From positions 1 to 40,064 of IMG/VR virus record IMGVR_UViG_3300047461_000329: 40,064 nucleotides of DNA; one strand, 5' to 3'. The translations under genes were made by a program, and so were the position numbers. Positions 23,236-33,669 of this stretch are shown here, piece by piece (the stretch's first letter is position 1; every line of letters begins with the position of its first letter). The DNA is from a virus. Under the pieces are notes generated by a model. It had not been told where the DNA came from, made no database searches, and saw only the letters and a program-made list of their open reading frames with translations.

Positions 23236-26200
23236 CTAGTCGCCTTCACCGTTATATATCATACAGCTCCATGCTAAATCCACATTATCACGGTGGTAGT
23301 AAGAAACGGAATTGTTATCATCACCACCACCATACTCGTTAGCTGATCTCAGTTTTACGATTTCGATTAAGAACTCAGTTGTGCTTGTACCATTTCTTCT
23401 AGCAGTAATACTGTATAAAGCTGGATTAGCTAGGTTATTTCCTCCCAAGGATCCAGTACTATAATTATTTCCTAAACTAGCAACGATATGAGGGAAAGTA
23501 TCGGCCCCTTTATCAGTTGCCAATGTTACAGTATAACGACCTGCTGCAGTTCGACTAACTGTACAATGATCAAGTCTAAGAGGATCAGTACCATTATGTG
23601 TACAAGCAGCCATTTTAGGTTGTTTACTATCAACATAGGCTTTATTTGAAACTTCGTTATCCAACGTTGGAGCTGGTTTTCTAATCTGCACGGACCATAC
23701 TTCACCAATAACACCATTATCGCCGTAGGCGGGTTGAGGGAAGGTATAATCTGCACTTTCAAAATACTTAGCTGGTATTATACTCGCGGCCTTAGCACTA
23801 GTACTTTCTGAAGTGTACATATTAATTTGAGGTATCCCTGAGGCCTCAGTCACGGTAGTAAATACAATTTCAGTTTTATCACTATTACCGAATGTTTGAT
23901 GAGCATTAGGTCTTATATTTGAACCTAATTTAAATTGTGTACCATTTAAATAAATGCCATTATCATCGGTACTACTAGTACCGCCAGCAGCACTATAAGT
24001 CGTATTATTAGAACTTATTGTAATTTTATTACCGGATCGCGTTATGCTTGTTGCATTATTACCTTGGAAACGAAGAGTTTGAGTTGAATTAATATCTACT
24101 GTGTCACCTTCAGTACCATTATTTTGATTAACTCCTACCTTCCAGTTGGCATAATTATCAGCACCATTTTCAACGTTAAGTATTCCACGAGCTTCTGAAG
24201 CAGTCAATGCCTTAGCATCACCACTATTAGCTGCTGTACGACCCATGATTCTATCAGTTGCAATATTTTGCATCTTAGCAAATGTGACTGCATCATCAGC
24301 AAGTTCAGCAGTAGCAACACCTTTATTTTTAATAGTAACATCACCACTCGTTACCAAGAAGTTATCAGTACTAAACTTAGCAATACCAAGATTAGTATCC
24401 GATGCAGTTTCACCTTTAATCGTAATACTTCCATTACCATTAGTAATATCAATACCTTCGCCTTCTGTAAGCTTAGCTGCTGCCGGGCCAGACGTACCAC
24501 CAATAAGTAGCTGACCATTTGTTGACATTGTTACAGCAGCTAATGTATCAGTACCAGTATCTTGAGAAATAATAACAGCCTTATTTGCAAATGATGTTGC
24601 ACCAGTACCACCCTTAGCAACTGCAAGAGTAGAACCAGAAGCTAAATCACTTGCAGTTGAAGCATTACCACTTAATGCACCAGTAAATGTTGCTGCCTTA
24701 ACTTCACTTGCGGTTCCAACACCAGATCTTGTTAGATCTATAAATGTAGAACCATCAGCCTTTGCATTAATTTCTACTAGCGAGAATACATTACCACTAT
24801 TAAGACCAGAATGAGGATCAAAGCGGAATCTAAATTTATCAGCATTTGCCACAGTATTACTATAATCATCACCAATAATGAAGTCTAGGCAAGATCTGTT
24901 AAATCCATTGAATGGCTGATTTGCATTTGCATCAATCTCTGAACAGAATTTTATTGACGCAACATCATTGGTATTACCACCTCTTGCAAAATAAATTCGA
25001 CCTGTTTCTAGTGTACTGTTATTAAACAATCCGTCTTTAACAATATTAGCTTCTGCAACATTTGGTCCTACTACCTTAACACCAGTAGAAGTAGTTGTTA
25101 ATTTTACAGCACTATCATAGTATAAATCAACCTGTGCATTCTGCGTGGCATTTATCATTGTTTCGTTGCCATTACCGCTGTTGACTTTAAATGTCGGTGT
25201 TGCAATCTCTAGCTGATCAGCTGAATCAATATGACCACCAGATCCGTCATGAGTCATTGTGAGGTAATCAGTACCACCACCATATGCATAGAAACCTTTA
25301 CCAGATTGAGTTGTTTTAACATCCTGATTACAATCAATTTGACCTTCGAAGTCATTAACTCCAGTACCGTTTTGATCGATAATACCACTTAACTTAATAT
25401 TGCCAGCAACATCTAATCTTTCTCCAGGCTCATTAGTACCAATACCAATATTACCTTCTGAACGTATTGTCATTCTAACCTTAGGTATAACACTACCGTA
25501 TTCCGGAGCATCTCCATCAGTTGCAAACTGAAGCCCATAAGCCCCCTCGGTATCATTATGTAGATGAGAAATAAGTAATGAGTTAGCTAAACAGTCAGTT
25601 GCTTCAATGTCTTCGTCGTTGGTTAACTCAATTTTACCTCCAACTCTTTGACCATCTTGGTATAATATAAGAGATGGATTTGCAGCTTCATTGGCATTAT
25701 TTGAATCTGCTTCAATAACAACCTTAGCATCAGTATTACCATTAGTTCTAACGTAAATAGCTGAATTTGCAACATCAGAACTAGTGTTAGAATTAGCATC
25801 ATAATTTGCATGATTACCGATTCTTAATCTAGAAGTATTCGAATTTAATAGTAAGTTACCGGAAATTTCTGCACCATCAGAAGTTGTTTGAAGCTTCAGT
25901 GATGAAGTACCAGAATTACCATGATACAATTCAACAGCACCAGCACCGTTGCCTGAAGCTGCTTTTCTAAATCGAATCCATGGTTGTGGTGTAAAGCTGT
26001 CTGCACTCACCGCACCTGAATTTCCAGCAGTACCAATTTCTAAACCATAATTTTCATTAAGGTTTTGTGCAATATAGCCCATACGTGTAGTATCAATACC
26101 AAACTCAAGACGTTTATGAGCAAATCTCCAATCTGAACCATCTGCATGTCTTTGATCGATTACTTGTAAATATGAAGTATTACCATTACGAACCTTAAAT

Positions 26201-29200
26201 ACTGCTTGAGTTGTAGAATTACCAGCCGTAGTACCTAGCTGTGCACTTTGTACTTGTAATATACCATCTCTATCAGTATTTGTAGTAGTCGTCATTCTAA
26301 CTTTGTTAATCGAGTTAGTACTTTGACCAGCGGGAATTGTTGATGCTTTGATCATGATTTCTGCATCAGAATTATCGCGATCAACTAAAAAGCTGTGTGC
26401 CTTAGTTTTACCAGCAACTTCAAGCTTATTAGTGCCGGGATCATTAGTACCAATACCAACATTCCCATCACCTTTAATTGTCATTGCATCTACAACAATG
26501 GAAGGACTTATTGCCTCAACAGCAGCTATAGTTTCATTTATTCCTCGATTGGCAGTTAGTAGTGAAGTTGAAACAGTACCATTTAATGTTTGGAATCTAT
26601 GCTCATGAGCAACATGTCTAATTCTATCTTTACCCGATGTGTCAGCTGAATCATTTAGCTTCATAAGAAGAAGTTCAGACTTTTCAGTACCGCCGTATAT
26701 ATGTTCACCCATCATGGTGTGTTGATAATGCTTTTGATTATCGCCAGTTGTTCCTTTAAATGCGATAAAGTTTTGAGTATCATTTTCAGCAGAGAATTTT
26801 ATTCCACCAAGTTTAGCAGTAGTTGCTTCTAAATCACCTATTACTTTAGCACCACCTGCCTTAGTTTCGAAAACTAATTCAGATGCAGTAATAGCATTAA
26901 TATTATTGTATATTTTAGTTGCACTTATACCATTACCGCTAATGTAAGTTTTACGTGCGCCATGAGATATTCCACCAAGTATTGCTTGATGATCATGACC
27001 ACTCGTCGCCTGGAAGTCAAGGAAACTCATGTAAGTACCATCTATCCGGTGTTGTATTCCCTTTGTAGCACTACTATATACTTCAGCTCCATCAGTAGTC
27101 GCAGTAGAACGTCGATCTTCAATTTGCAGAATTGATTTATTACCAGATGTGGTAACTTTATTTTGGAATTGTGCAGAAATTATTCTATTATTTAACTCAT
27201 GACCTAGTACAGTTGCACCATCAATGTCATATCTCTGATGAGTAAACAAACCAGTAGTATTAATTGATTTTAAGGTAGATGTACCATTAACACTCATACC
27301 ATTAGCACTAATCGACAATCCACGTGCAGTAATTTTATCTTCATCGATTAAAAGTCCTAATCGATTAGTTACTTCAGCGCCCTCAGCATCACCAGGATGA
27401 TTACCATTTAATCTAAATCTAATCTTACCAAATCTATCTTTACCTTCATCAGCTGTATCTTCAACATAATCAAATATTACTTCTCGATCTTCAACACCGA
27501 CTTTTAGTACTTCTTTGGTCATATCTGCATGCCGAGCTATACATAATGGTTGTGCATTACTATTAGTTTTAATTTGAACTTGATTAGCACCAGTTCCACC
27601 AGTTACCTGGAATTGTCCAGCACTAATACCGCCATTAGTAAGCGTAAGTACATTACTCTGTGAATTATATAAGAAAGCATCATCACTCTTAAGTTCACCC
27701 GATAACCCTGGTAAAAATGGTATTCTATTATTAACATCTGCATCACTTTCAGTCGAAGTATATACTTGTGAAGCCGACATTTTATCGCCTTGAGCAACGA
27801 TTGCACCTGACTGAGTATTAGTACTAACCGCACCCGCGTTACCAGCACGAGTTAATATGAATTGATCATATTGTTCACTCCATACAATTGCTGCTTCATC
27901 TACTTGAAGTTTAGCTGTACCGGTATTAGATCCACTCGCGCCTGTTGCTGTAAAGACTGTACCTGCATTATTATTAGCTGCACCCAATTGGGTAAATCCG
28001 GTACCACTTACAACCTTATATCGTTTACCAGCTGCAAGTTGTGTAGTATTCTTAATTGCGCTGAATCCTCTGTTAATAACAAACTTAGGAGTATCGGTAT
28101 TAGCAGGAACTGAATCATCTTCAGTTCTTAAAACAAGAGCATCACCAGTAATTGTTGTATTAGATACTGTAACAGACTGATTTGTACCGGTTACATTTAG
28201 TATTCCTGGAATATTAAGACGACCAGCAACAGTAGTAACTGTATTTGATCCACCAAGTGTAATTGTACTACTTGCACCATTACCACTTGCAAGATTTACG
28301 TTTCCAGCAGCTCCAAAGGTTCCATCAATATCTACATTGTTTGGTAATCCGATTGTTACAGTTTTTGTACCACTCTCATCAGTTACAGCAGTTTCAATTT
28401 CACCCGCAGTACCAGCAAATTTAACATTATTGCCTTGTGCAACTGCCTGACTACCACTATCACCTTGAACATTAAATGTTCCGAGGAAGTTAGCCATATC
28501 AACTTCGACAATACCTGCAATTCGACCTTGACGATCCACATGAATTTGAGGAATCTTAGCAGTTGTACCCCATGCAGTTAAACCGGCAGTTGCACTTGAT
28601 CCAGCTGGACCAGAACCACCACCTGTCATATCAGTAGTTGTATCGTTTAACGAAACATCAAAGTTATGATTTGTAGAATCCCATGTAACTGTCACATTAG
28701 ACATACTATTAGCAGTATTAGTTGTACCAATACCAAATAGACGATAAGCATTTTGGAAATCAACGTTAGGTTGAGTATATGCTTGTGGACTTGTTGCAGC
28801 AGTTAAACCTTTTACTTCCCATGCAATATCTGATTGGTTATGAGCAGATGCTGGATTATTAGTACTAACAGAAGCTTCTCTCCATTGGAATATTGCATCT
28901 GAACTGGTTTCAATTGAAACATTATCAATTGCACTACGATCAACCTGTAAACCTGCACCGCTATTTGCTGAAGGTTGTAAGTTTACAAAGGCACTTGCAA
29001 TATTAAATGTACCAGCAGCATTTGCTGACATTTTTAAAGTAGCACTTGAAACATCAAGAACAGTATTTGCACCAAATGCAAATGTTGTAGCTGCAGCTCC
29101 AGCACTAGGATTAGGAGAATTAAAGTTAATATCACCAAGTATTGTTTGTGCTGCGGCAGATACTCTATCTAATTTACCAGTTGGTTGCTGACTAGCAACG

Positions 29201-32200
29201 CTTTTAACAGTAACAGTTGCGGCTCCAGTACCATCTACAATTTCTTTAATTGCCGCTGTTAAATTAGATGATGTAGTACCTAGGTTACCTGCAGTTACGG
29301 CGCCAATCTCATCAGTAATTTCTTTAATTGCTGTTACTAATGTAGTTGCATTTGTACCCATGCTTGCTGGAGTAACTTCTTGCCCAACGCGCGCATCAAG
29401 TGTTCTAATAGCATTTACAACCGTAGGTGAATCAAATTGTAAAGTATCACCGCTGTTAATTGTTGAAACAACATCTGTATCTACAACAATACTTACACCA
29501 ACATTAACAGTTGTTACTAAAGTTCCGGCTGCAATACTTCCTGTGCGACCCGATTCGGTATTTTTAACTTTCATACCTACTGTGATACCAGTTGTATCGG
29601 CCATTGGAATCGTAGTTGCACTAGCATTTACTGAAGCAGAACCAGTATCACGAGTAATACGTGTATTAACACTATTTAAAATAGGTGCTTCGTTATTATC
29701 CTGAATATCACCAATTAATTGCTGAATCTCTTTAATTGCAGGAGCAATTATTTGTTTAGTATAACCAACTTCATCGTCTAATAATTGAGTATCTCCAATA
29801 TTTGTATCATTTACTAATACCGCTGATTGAACAGCTTCTGTTCTAAATACCAGAGCTCCTGATGTAGCGCCACCAGAAATGGCCTGAGTAAGTGTTATTG
29901 TATTATTGCTAATACTGTGAATTTTTGTACCGGCTGGAATATTAGTACCAGTTACAACCATTCCCTCTACCAATCCAGCTACATTATTTACTGTAACTGT
30001 AGTAGCTCCATTTGCTCCGCCTGAAGCATAGGTTTTAGATCTATTAGCATTTGTACCTAATTTAGCATTACTAATTGGTCCAAGTTCATCATGTAATTGT
30101 TCTAAAGCCCCAGTAATTGTATTGTTAGCACTTGATATATCTGCAATATTAGCTGCACCGATATATTCATTTGTGCTTGCAATAATATCTTTAAATGTTG
30201 TATTGGTATAAGAACCTTCAATATTAGCATCAGCAGCAAAAGGTGTAGATGCTAATGAACTTAATGTACCAATATCTGTTTGTATTTCTCTAATTGCATC
30301 AACAACATTACCGGTATTAAAGTCTGTTCCACCAGCATCAACAGTATTTAAAGTAGCAATTGTATCTGTAAGATCATCAGCACCAACAAGAGCTGTTTTT
30401 AATTCTACTAAAGAAGCAACAACATTTGCTGTATTAAAATCGTTTGTAGCACTTGTAAGTGAAGTGATATCACCAAGTAACTCTTGAATTTCTAGAATAG
30501 AGTCGATAATATTTGTTTTACTGTAACCATTTAAATTAGCTAAGTCTGCTTTCGCTAAAGCAATTGTAGCTGATGTATCATTATCAGTTCGAGCTGCTGA
30601 GCCAACTACAGCCAGATTAGCGCCATCACCAACTAATGCTTGTCTTAATTCTGTTAAAGCTGATACAACAGTTGCATCACTACCACCAGTCGCATTTCTA
30701 AATCCACCGGAACCATCATTCTCTGATCCGCTTTGAGTACTATACGCGACAACTGGATTAGCATTTAAACTATCTGGATCTCCAAGCTCACCATGCATTT
30801 TGTTAATCGCAGAAGATACTGTATTTGCAGCACCAATACCATTAACAGATACGTCACCAAGCATTCCCTGAATACCATGAATAGCATGTGATAATGAAGT
30901 AGCAGCTGCAGTATTATAATTGGTTCCATTGCTTAGTGCTTGTTCACCAATTTCGTCATGCAATTGTTTAACCGCACCAGTAATTGTATCATCATTTGTA
31001 CCACTTTTAATAGTAGAAATACCTACGGTTGTACCAATATATGCTTTAATATTATTAATTGCTGAAACAATATTTGATGGTGTGTCAGTAACATCGCCAA
31101 GAGTATCCTGATTAAGACCTGTTCTATCACCAATAATTTTTTGTATTTCAACAATAGCAGCAACTACATCATCGGCTGCATAATTAGCAGCATCTCCAGC
31201 ATTTGTATCAAGTGTATCAATAGTTGCAACTAAATTATTTGTACCAACAAGTGCATCTCTTATTTCAACTATTGCTTTACTTAAGCTTGGAATATTGGTT
31301 CCTAAAGAATCATCTGTAAAACCTTTACCGGCTAAGTCACCAGCAACATCACCAATCTCATCATGAACTCTTGCAATTGTTGATGTTACAGTTTCACCAC
31401 TAGTGATATCAGAAATATCTGTACTACCAATAAAGGTTTTAATTGTTGTAATTGCATCAGTCAAAGTAGAAGATGCGTTGGCTGTAGCACCTAAATTTGC
31501 ATCCGATAAATCAGTATCACCAATAAATGTAACTATATTTTTAGCTGCATCACTGATAGTATTTACATTTGCTGGAACTAGATGAGTATTATTACTAATA
31601 GTTGGTATTGCTGCATTACCAATCATATCTTGTAATTTGTTTAACATGACAACTAGGTCAGATGTAGAAAGAGTTTTTCTGTCACCAGAAGCACCGAATC
31701 CCGCTTGAACAGTATTAGTTGCGAGATCTTCAATCTTACCAATATCGTCTTGCAATTCTACAATAGCATCAACCGCACTTGCATATTCAATTTCGAATGA
31801 ATCACCAGAAACCGCTGGAGTATTTAATCGAATAATAGAAGAGAAAGTCTGATCAATTACACAATCATTATGAGTTGCAGTATATCGACTAGCTGCTATA
31901 GTTTGGCCAGCTGCAGTTGTACTTCTTAATAATTTAGAAGGATCAAATGTACCCGTTGTATCATAAAGTATAAGACCACCATGAGTTCCTAAACCATATT
32001 TACTTGCGTATGCAGTTCCGCCTAATGCAATTAATATCTTAGCAGTAAAGAATGGAACATTATTAGATGCTTCTGCAGTATTATTAGTTGTTTGATAAAT
32101 TCTTTCACCTTCCACAAATGCTGCCGAAGGTTGTGACGCACCAGAAGTAAATGGAAGTGCAAAGGTTGCTCTAGGTAAATGGAAACCATTAATATCTGTA

Positions 32201-33453
32201 ACACTTTGTGTTAACTTAGTTGTAGTACCGCTAGTTGTTTTGTATACTCGAACATAACCAACATTAAGCGAACCGACAACTTGTCTAACTAATCTAGCAG
32301 CAGCTATTGTTTGAGTAGAATAATTATCTGCAGCGCCTAAATTAAGTGCTGGGTTAAATGCACCAATAGCATTTTTAATAAGAATCTTTCTAATATTAGA
32401 TCCAGATTTTAAAACCGAAACGATATCAGCAGCAAACTCTCGTGTATTACTTGAACTATTACCGGTAAACTGATGAACAGATTTTCCTGCTACAAAATCT
32501 GCAGGTGCACCAGAACTACCTTCAACAATAATATAACCTGCAGTCATATCAAGTTTTTCATCTGGTGCAAAATCAACACGAATACCTACATTGTTAGCAC
32601 CACTTGATTGATCACGGATAAATTCTTCGTTACTGTCAATGATCTGATTGGCACCTGGGCCAACAGTCAAAGTAGCACTATTTATTATAATACTTCCCTG
32701 TGATGGAGTCTGTCCAGCTTGTGCGTTAACACCACCAAAGAGGAAACCAACCTGAGGTACAATAGTATTGCCTTCACTAATTGCCTGAGATATACTAAAA
32801 GCACCCGTAGAATCAATATCTACTGTTTTCTCTTCTACAACACTATAACCAGTAGCTGAATTAAGTGATTTAATAAAGGCTTTTACTTCGTATCTACTAT
32901 TTACATTAGCTGTACCTACGGTTCCAGCAAAGGTTAGAGTTTTACCTCTCCAAGTTGTATCTTCAATAAACGTATTAAATTCTATGTATGCACCACCGTC
33001 ATTACCATCTCGTGCAATATTACTTCCGCCTGGCGGTACTAAATTATTAGTAGCCCATATACTAGTATTAGGTGCTAATGTAATATTACCGTTTGCTGCA
33101 ACAGAGAATTGTTGATTGGCAATTTGTGAACCGCCTGGTTCCAGGCCATTATCCTGCCCGCCAAAGCCATATAGTACATTTCCAGTTTTAGCTGTACCAT
33201 TTTTTGCAAAAACTGAGTTATGCCCTCTCCAAGCAGCTCCGGAGTCAAGGTTTGCATTTACTGTAGATACACCAGTACCTACATTAATAGTTTTAGCCTG
33301 ATCTGTAAGTCGAGACTCTTTATCTAGAGAATCAGCAGATTTATTACTGTCACTCTCGATTGGACCTACGTCAAATGATACTTTGTTTGTAGACTGTCTC
33401 CACTCTTCAAACGTTGAAGTCTTTGGTACTCTTGTTTCTTTATTTTGTGCCAT
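23236..33453 (-). CDS. Giant fibre-like virion protein, 3405 aa
   Basis: Very large structural protein, probably a long tail fibre or adsorption apparatus component. The N-terminus (RVPKTSTFEEWRQSTNKVSF) is of a type I associate with large marine T4-like structural proteins. Residues about 100-550 are beta-rich. About 550-1270 hold many degenerate helical repeats of the form AI-x-EIQ-x-x-IGD or QLHDEIG. About 1270-1340 carries two GM-x-V type beta modules. About 1800-1860 is a RYKVVSGTGFTQLGA module. Near 2330 and 2670 are VGIGTNDPG-type fibre motifs followed by long beta segments. A SNKAYVD motif near 3260 precedes a C-terminal domain with GRYTVTLATDKG. The ATG shares a base with the preceding stop (TAATG). 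Role in host contact is inferred. Confidence 0.85.
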   Translation of the reverse strand: MAQNKETRVPKTSTFEEWRQSTNKVSFDVGPIESDSNKSADSLDKESRLTDQAKTINVGTGVSTVNANLDSGAAWRGHNSVFAKNGTAKTGNVLYGFGGQDNGLEPGGSQIANQQFSVAANGNITLAPNTSIWATNNLVPPGGSNIARDGNDGGAYIEFNTFIEDTTWRGKTLTFAGTVGTANVNSRYEVKAFIKSLNSATGYSVVEEKTVDIDSTGAFSISQAISEGNTIVPQVGFLFGGVNAQAGQTPSQGSIIINSATLTVGPGANQIIDSNEEFIRDQSSGANNVGIRVDFAPDEKLDMTAGYIIVEGSSGAPADFVAGKSVHQFTGNSSSNTREFAADIVSVLKSGSNIRKILIKNAIGAFNPALNLGAADNYSTQTIAAARLVRQVVGSLNVGYVRVYKTTSGTTTKLTQSVTDINGFHLPRATFALPFTSGASQPSAAFVEGERIYQTTNNTAEASNNVPFFTAKILIALGGTAYASKYGLGTHGGLILYDTTGTFDPSKLLRSTTAAGQTIAASRYTATHNDCVIDQTFSSIIRLNTPAVSGDSFEIEYASAVDAIVELQDDIGKIEDLATNTVQAGFGASGDRKTLSTSDLVVMLNKLQDMIGNAAIPTISNNTHLVPANVNTISDAAKNIVTFIGDTDLSDANLGATANASSTLTDAITTIKTFIGSTDISDITSGETVTSTIARVHDEIGDVAGDLAGKGFTDDSLGTNIPSLSKAIVEIRDALVGTNNLVATIDTLDTNAGDAANYAADDVVAAIVEIQKIIGDRTGLNQDTLGDVTDTPSNIVSAINNIKAYIGTTVGISTIKSGTNDDTITGAVKQLHDEIGEQALSNGTNYNTAAATSLSHAIHGIQGMLGDVSVNGIGAANTVSSAINKMHGELGDPDSLNANPVVAYSTQSGSENDGSGGFRNATGGSDATVVSALTELRQALVGDGANLAVVGSAARTDNDTSATIALAKADLANLNGYSKTNIIDSILEIQELLGDITSLTSATNDFNTANVVASLVELKTALVGADDLTDTIATLNTVDAGGTDFNTGNVVDAIREIQTDIGTLSSLASTPFAADANIEGSYTNTTFKDIIASTNEYIGAANIADISSANNTITGALEQLHDELGPISNAKLGTNANRSKTYASGGANGATTVTVNNVAGLVEGMVVTGTNIPAGTKIHSISNNTITLTQAISGGATSGALVFRTEAVQSAVLVNDTNIGDTQLLDDEVGYTKQIIAPAIKEIQQLIGDIQDNNEAPILNSVNTRITRDTGSASVNASATTIPMADTTGITVGMKVKNTESGRTGSIAAGTLVTTVNVGVSIVVDTDVVSTINSGDTLQFDSPTVVNAIRTLDARVGQEVTPASMGTNATTLVTAIKEITDEIGAVTAGNLGTTSSNLTAAIKEIVDGTGAATVTVKSVASQQPTGKLDRVSAAAQTILGDINFNSPNPSAGAAATTFAFGANTVLDVSSATLKMSANAAGTFNIASAFVNLQPSANSGAGLQVDRSAIDNVSIETSSDAIFQWREASVSTNNPASAHNQSDIAWEVKGLTAATSPQAYTQPNVDFQNAYRLFGIGTTNTANSMSNVTVTWDSTNHNFDVSLNDTTTDMTGGGSGPAGSSATAGLTAWGTTAKIPQIHVDRQGRIAGIVEVDMANFLGTFNVQGDSGSQAVAQGNNVKFAGTAGEIETAVTDESGTKTVTIGLPNNVDIDGTFGAAGNVNLASGNGASSTITLGGSNTVTTVAGRLNIPGILNVTGTNQSVTVSNTTITGDALVLRTEDDSVPANTDTPKFVINRGFSAIKNTTQLAAGKRYKVVSGTGFTQLGAANNNAGTVFTATGASGSNTGTAKLQVDEAAIVWSEQYDQFILTRAGNAGAVSTNTQSGAIVAQGDKMSASQVYTSTESDADVNNRIPFLPGLSGELKSDDAFLYNSQSNVLTLTNGGISAGQFQVTGGTGANQVQIKTNSNAQPLCIARHADMTKEVLKVGVEDREVIFDYVEDTADEGKDRFGKIRFRLNGNHPGDAEGAEVTNRLGLLIDEDKITARGLSISANGMSVNGTSTLKSINTTGLFTHQRYDIDGATVLGHELNNRIISAQFQNKVTTSGNKSILQIEDRRSTATTDGAEVYSSATKGIQHRIDGTYMSFLDFQATSGHDHQAILGGISHGARKTYISGNGISATKIYNNINAITASELVFETKAGGAKVIGDLEATTAKLGGIKFSAENDTQNFIAFKGTTGDNQKHYQHTMMGEHIYGGTEKSELLLMKLNDSADTSGKDRIRHVAHEHRFQTLNGTVSTSLLTANRGINETIAAVEAISPSIVVDAMTIKGDGNVGIGTNDPGTNKLEVAGKTKAHSFLVDRDNSDAEIMIKASTIPAGQSTNSINKVRMTTTTNTDRDGILQVQSAQLGTTAGNSTTQAVFKVRNGNTSYLQVIDQRHADGSDWRFAHKRLEFGIDTTRMGYIAQNLNENYGLEIGTAGNSGAVSADSFTPQPWIRFRKAASGNGAGAVELYHGNSGTSSLKLQTTSDGAEISGNLLLNSNTSRLRIGNHANYDANSNTSSDVANSAIYVRTNGNTDAKVVIEADSNNANEAANPSLILYQDGQRVGGKIELTNDEDIEATDCLANSLLISHLHNDTEGAYGLQFATDGDAPEYGSVIPKVRMTIRSEGNIGIGTNEPGERLDVAGNIKLSGIIDQNGTGVNDFEGQIDCNQDVKTTQSGKGFYAYGGGTDYLTMTHDGSGGHIDSADQLEIATPTFKVNSGNGNETMINATQNAQVDLYYDSAVKLTTTSTGVKVVGPNVAEANIVKDGLFNNSTLETGRIYFARGGNTNDVASIKFCSEIDANANQPFNGFNRSCLDFIIGDDYSNTVANADKFRFRFDPHSGLNSGNVFSLVEINAKADGSTFIDLTRSGVGTASEVKAATFTGALSGNASTASDLASGSTLAVAKGGTGATSFANKAVIISQDTGTDTLAAVTMSTNGQLLIGGTSGPAAAKLTEGEGIDITNGNGSITIKGETASDTNLGIAKFSTDNFLVTSGDVTIKNKGVATAELADDAVTFAKMQNIATDRIMGRTAANSGDAKALTASEARGILNVENGADNYANWKVGVNQNNGTEGDTVDINSTQTLRFQGNNATSITRSGNKITISSNNTTYSAAGGTSSTDDNGIYLNGTQFKLGSNIRPNAHQTFGNSDKTEIVFTTVTEASGIPQINMYTSESTSAKAASIIPAKYFESADYTFPQPAYGDNGVIGEVWSVQIRKPAPTLDNEVSNKAYVDSKQPKMAACTHNGTDPLRLDHCTVSRTAAGRYTVTLATDKGADTFPHIVASLGNNYSTGSLGGNNLANPALYSITARRNGTSTTEFLIEIVKLRSANEYGGGDDNNSVSYYHRDNVDLAWSCMIYNGEGD
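29700..31800 (-). repeat. Degenerate helical repeat array inside the 3405-aa protein
   Basis: Protein-level repeats: I count more than a dozen copies of a helix written as A-I-x-x-I-x-x-x-I-G-D/T or L-H-D-E-I/L-G, each preceded by a variable loop (for example IVEIQKIIGD, VKQLHDEIGE, IHGIQGMLGD, IREIQTDIGT, LEQLHDELGP). Spacing alternates between about 30 and 60 residues. DNA identity between copies is low, so this is an old expansion or a selected structural periodicity. Confidence 0.75.
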
Positions 33454-33668
33454 TATTTACTCACTAGTTGTTTTAATAAGTTTTTAATTTCTTCAACATC
33501 TGATTCGAGCTTGTCGATTTTTTCAGCCTGTTGAGCTTGCTTTTTAGACTCTTCAATCTGTCTTAATCTTGCTTTATAAGCAGTATCATTTATATTTATA
33601 ATCGCATCAGAGCTGTTATCACGAACTAATGAAGGATTATCCTGAACTTTTTGATATTCACCTTTCAT
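33453..33668 (-). CDS. Small coiled-coil protein preceding the giant fibre, 71 aa
   Basis: Small charged protein starting MKGEYQKVQDNPSLVRDNSS; a segment DAIININD then AYKARL follows. The C-terminal 40 residues are a clear coiled coil (KIDKLESDVEEIKNLLKQL). The pattern, PSLVRD near the start, an IND-x-x-x-Y centre and a C-terminal KLE-x-x-x-x-x-I-x-x-LL helix, is one I associate with small proteins beside structural genes in marine myoviruses; the function is unknown. The frame is open five codons further up to a TTG, but the ATG at 33668 lies one base after the stop of the DUF4815 gene and is preferred. Its stop overlaps the start of the 3405-residue gene (TAATG), suggesting a tightly coupled partner or trimerisation element. 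Confidence 0.75.
   Translation of the reverse strand: MKGEYQKVQDNPSLVRDNSSDAIININDTAYKARLRQIEESKKQAQQAEKIDKLESDVEEIKNLLKQLVSK
33593..33600 (-). promoter_or_regulatory. Possible late promoter (TATAAATA) inside the 71-aa gene
   Basis: Exact TATAAATA 140 bases before the 3405-residue gene. The bases also encode the IINI residues of the small protein, so the match may be a coincidence of coding. If real, it gives the giant gene its own late start. Confidence 0.4.
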
Positions 33669-33669
33669 A

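Noticed and set aside
23526-23762. Possible diversity-generating retroelement or lectin-type variable tip at the fibre C-terminus
   Set aside because: No reverse transcriptase gene, no template-like near repeat and no C-type-lectin motif in the last part of the 3405-residue protein.
29360-29704. Plus-strand open frame of 114 codons in the giant fibre gene
   Set aside because: Antisense to repetitive Thr/Val-rich coding sequence, no start signals.
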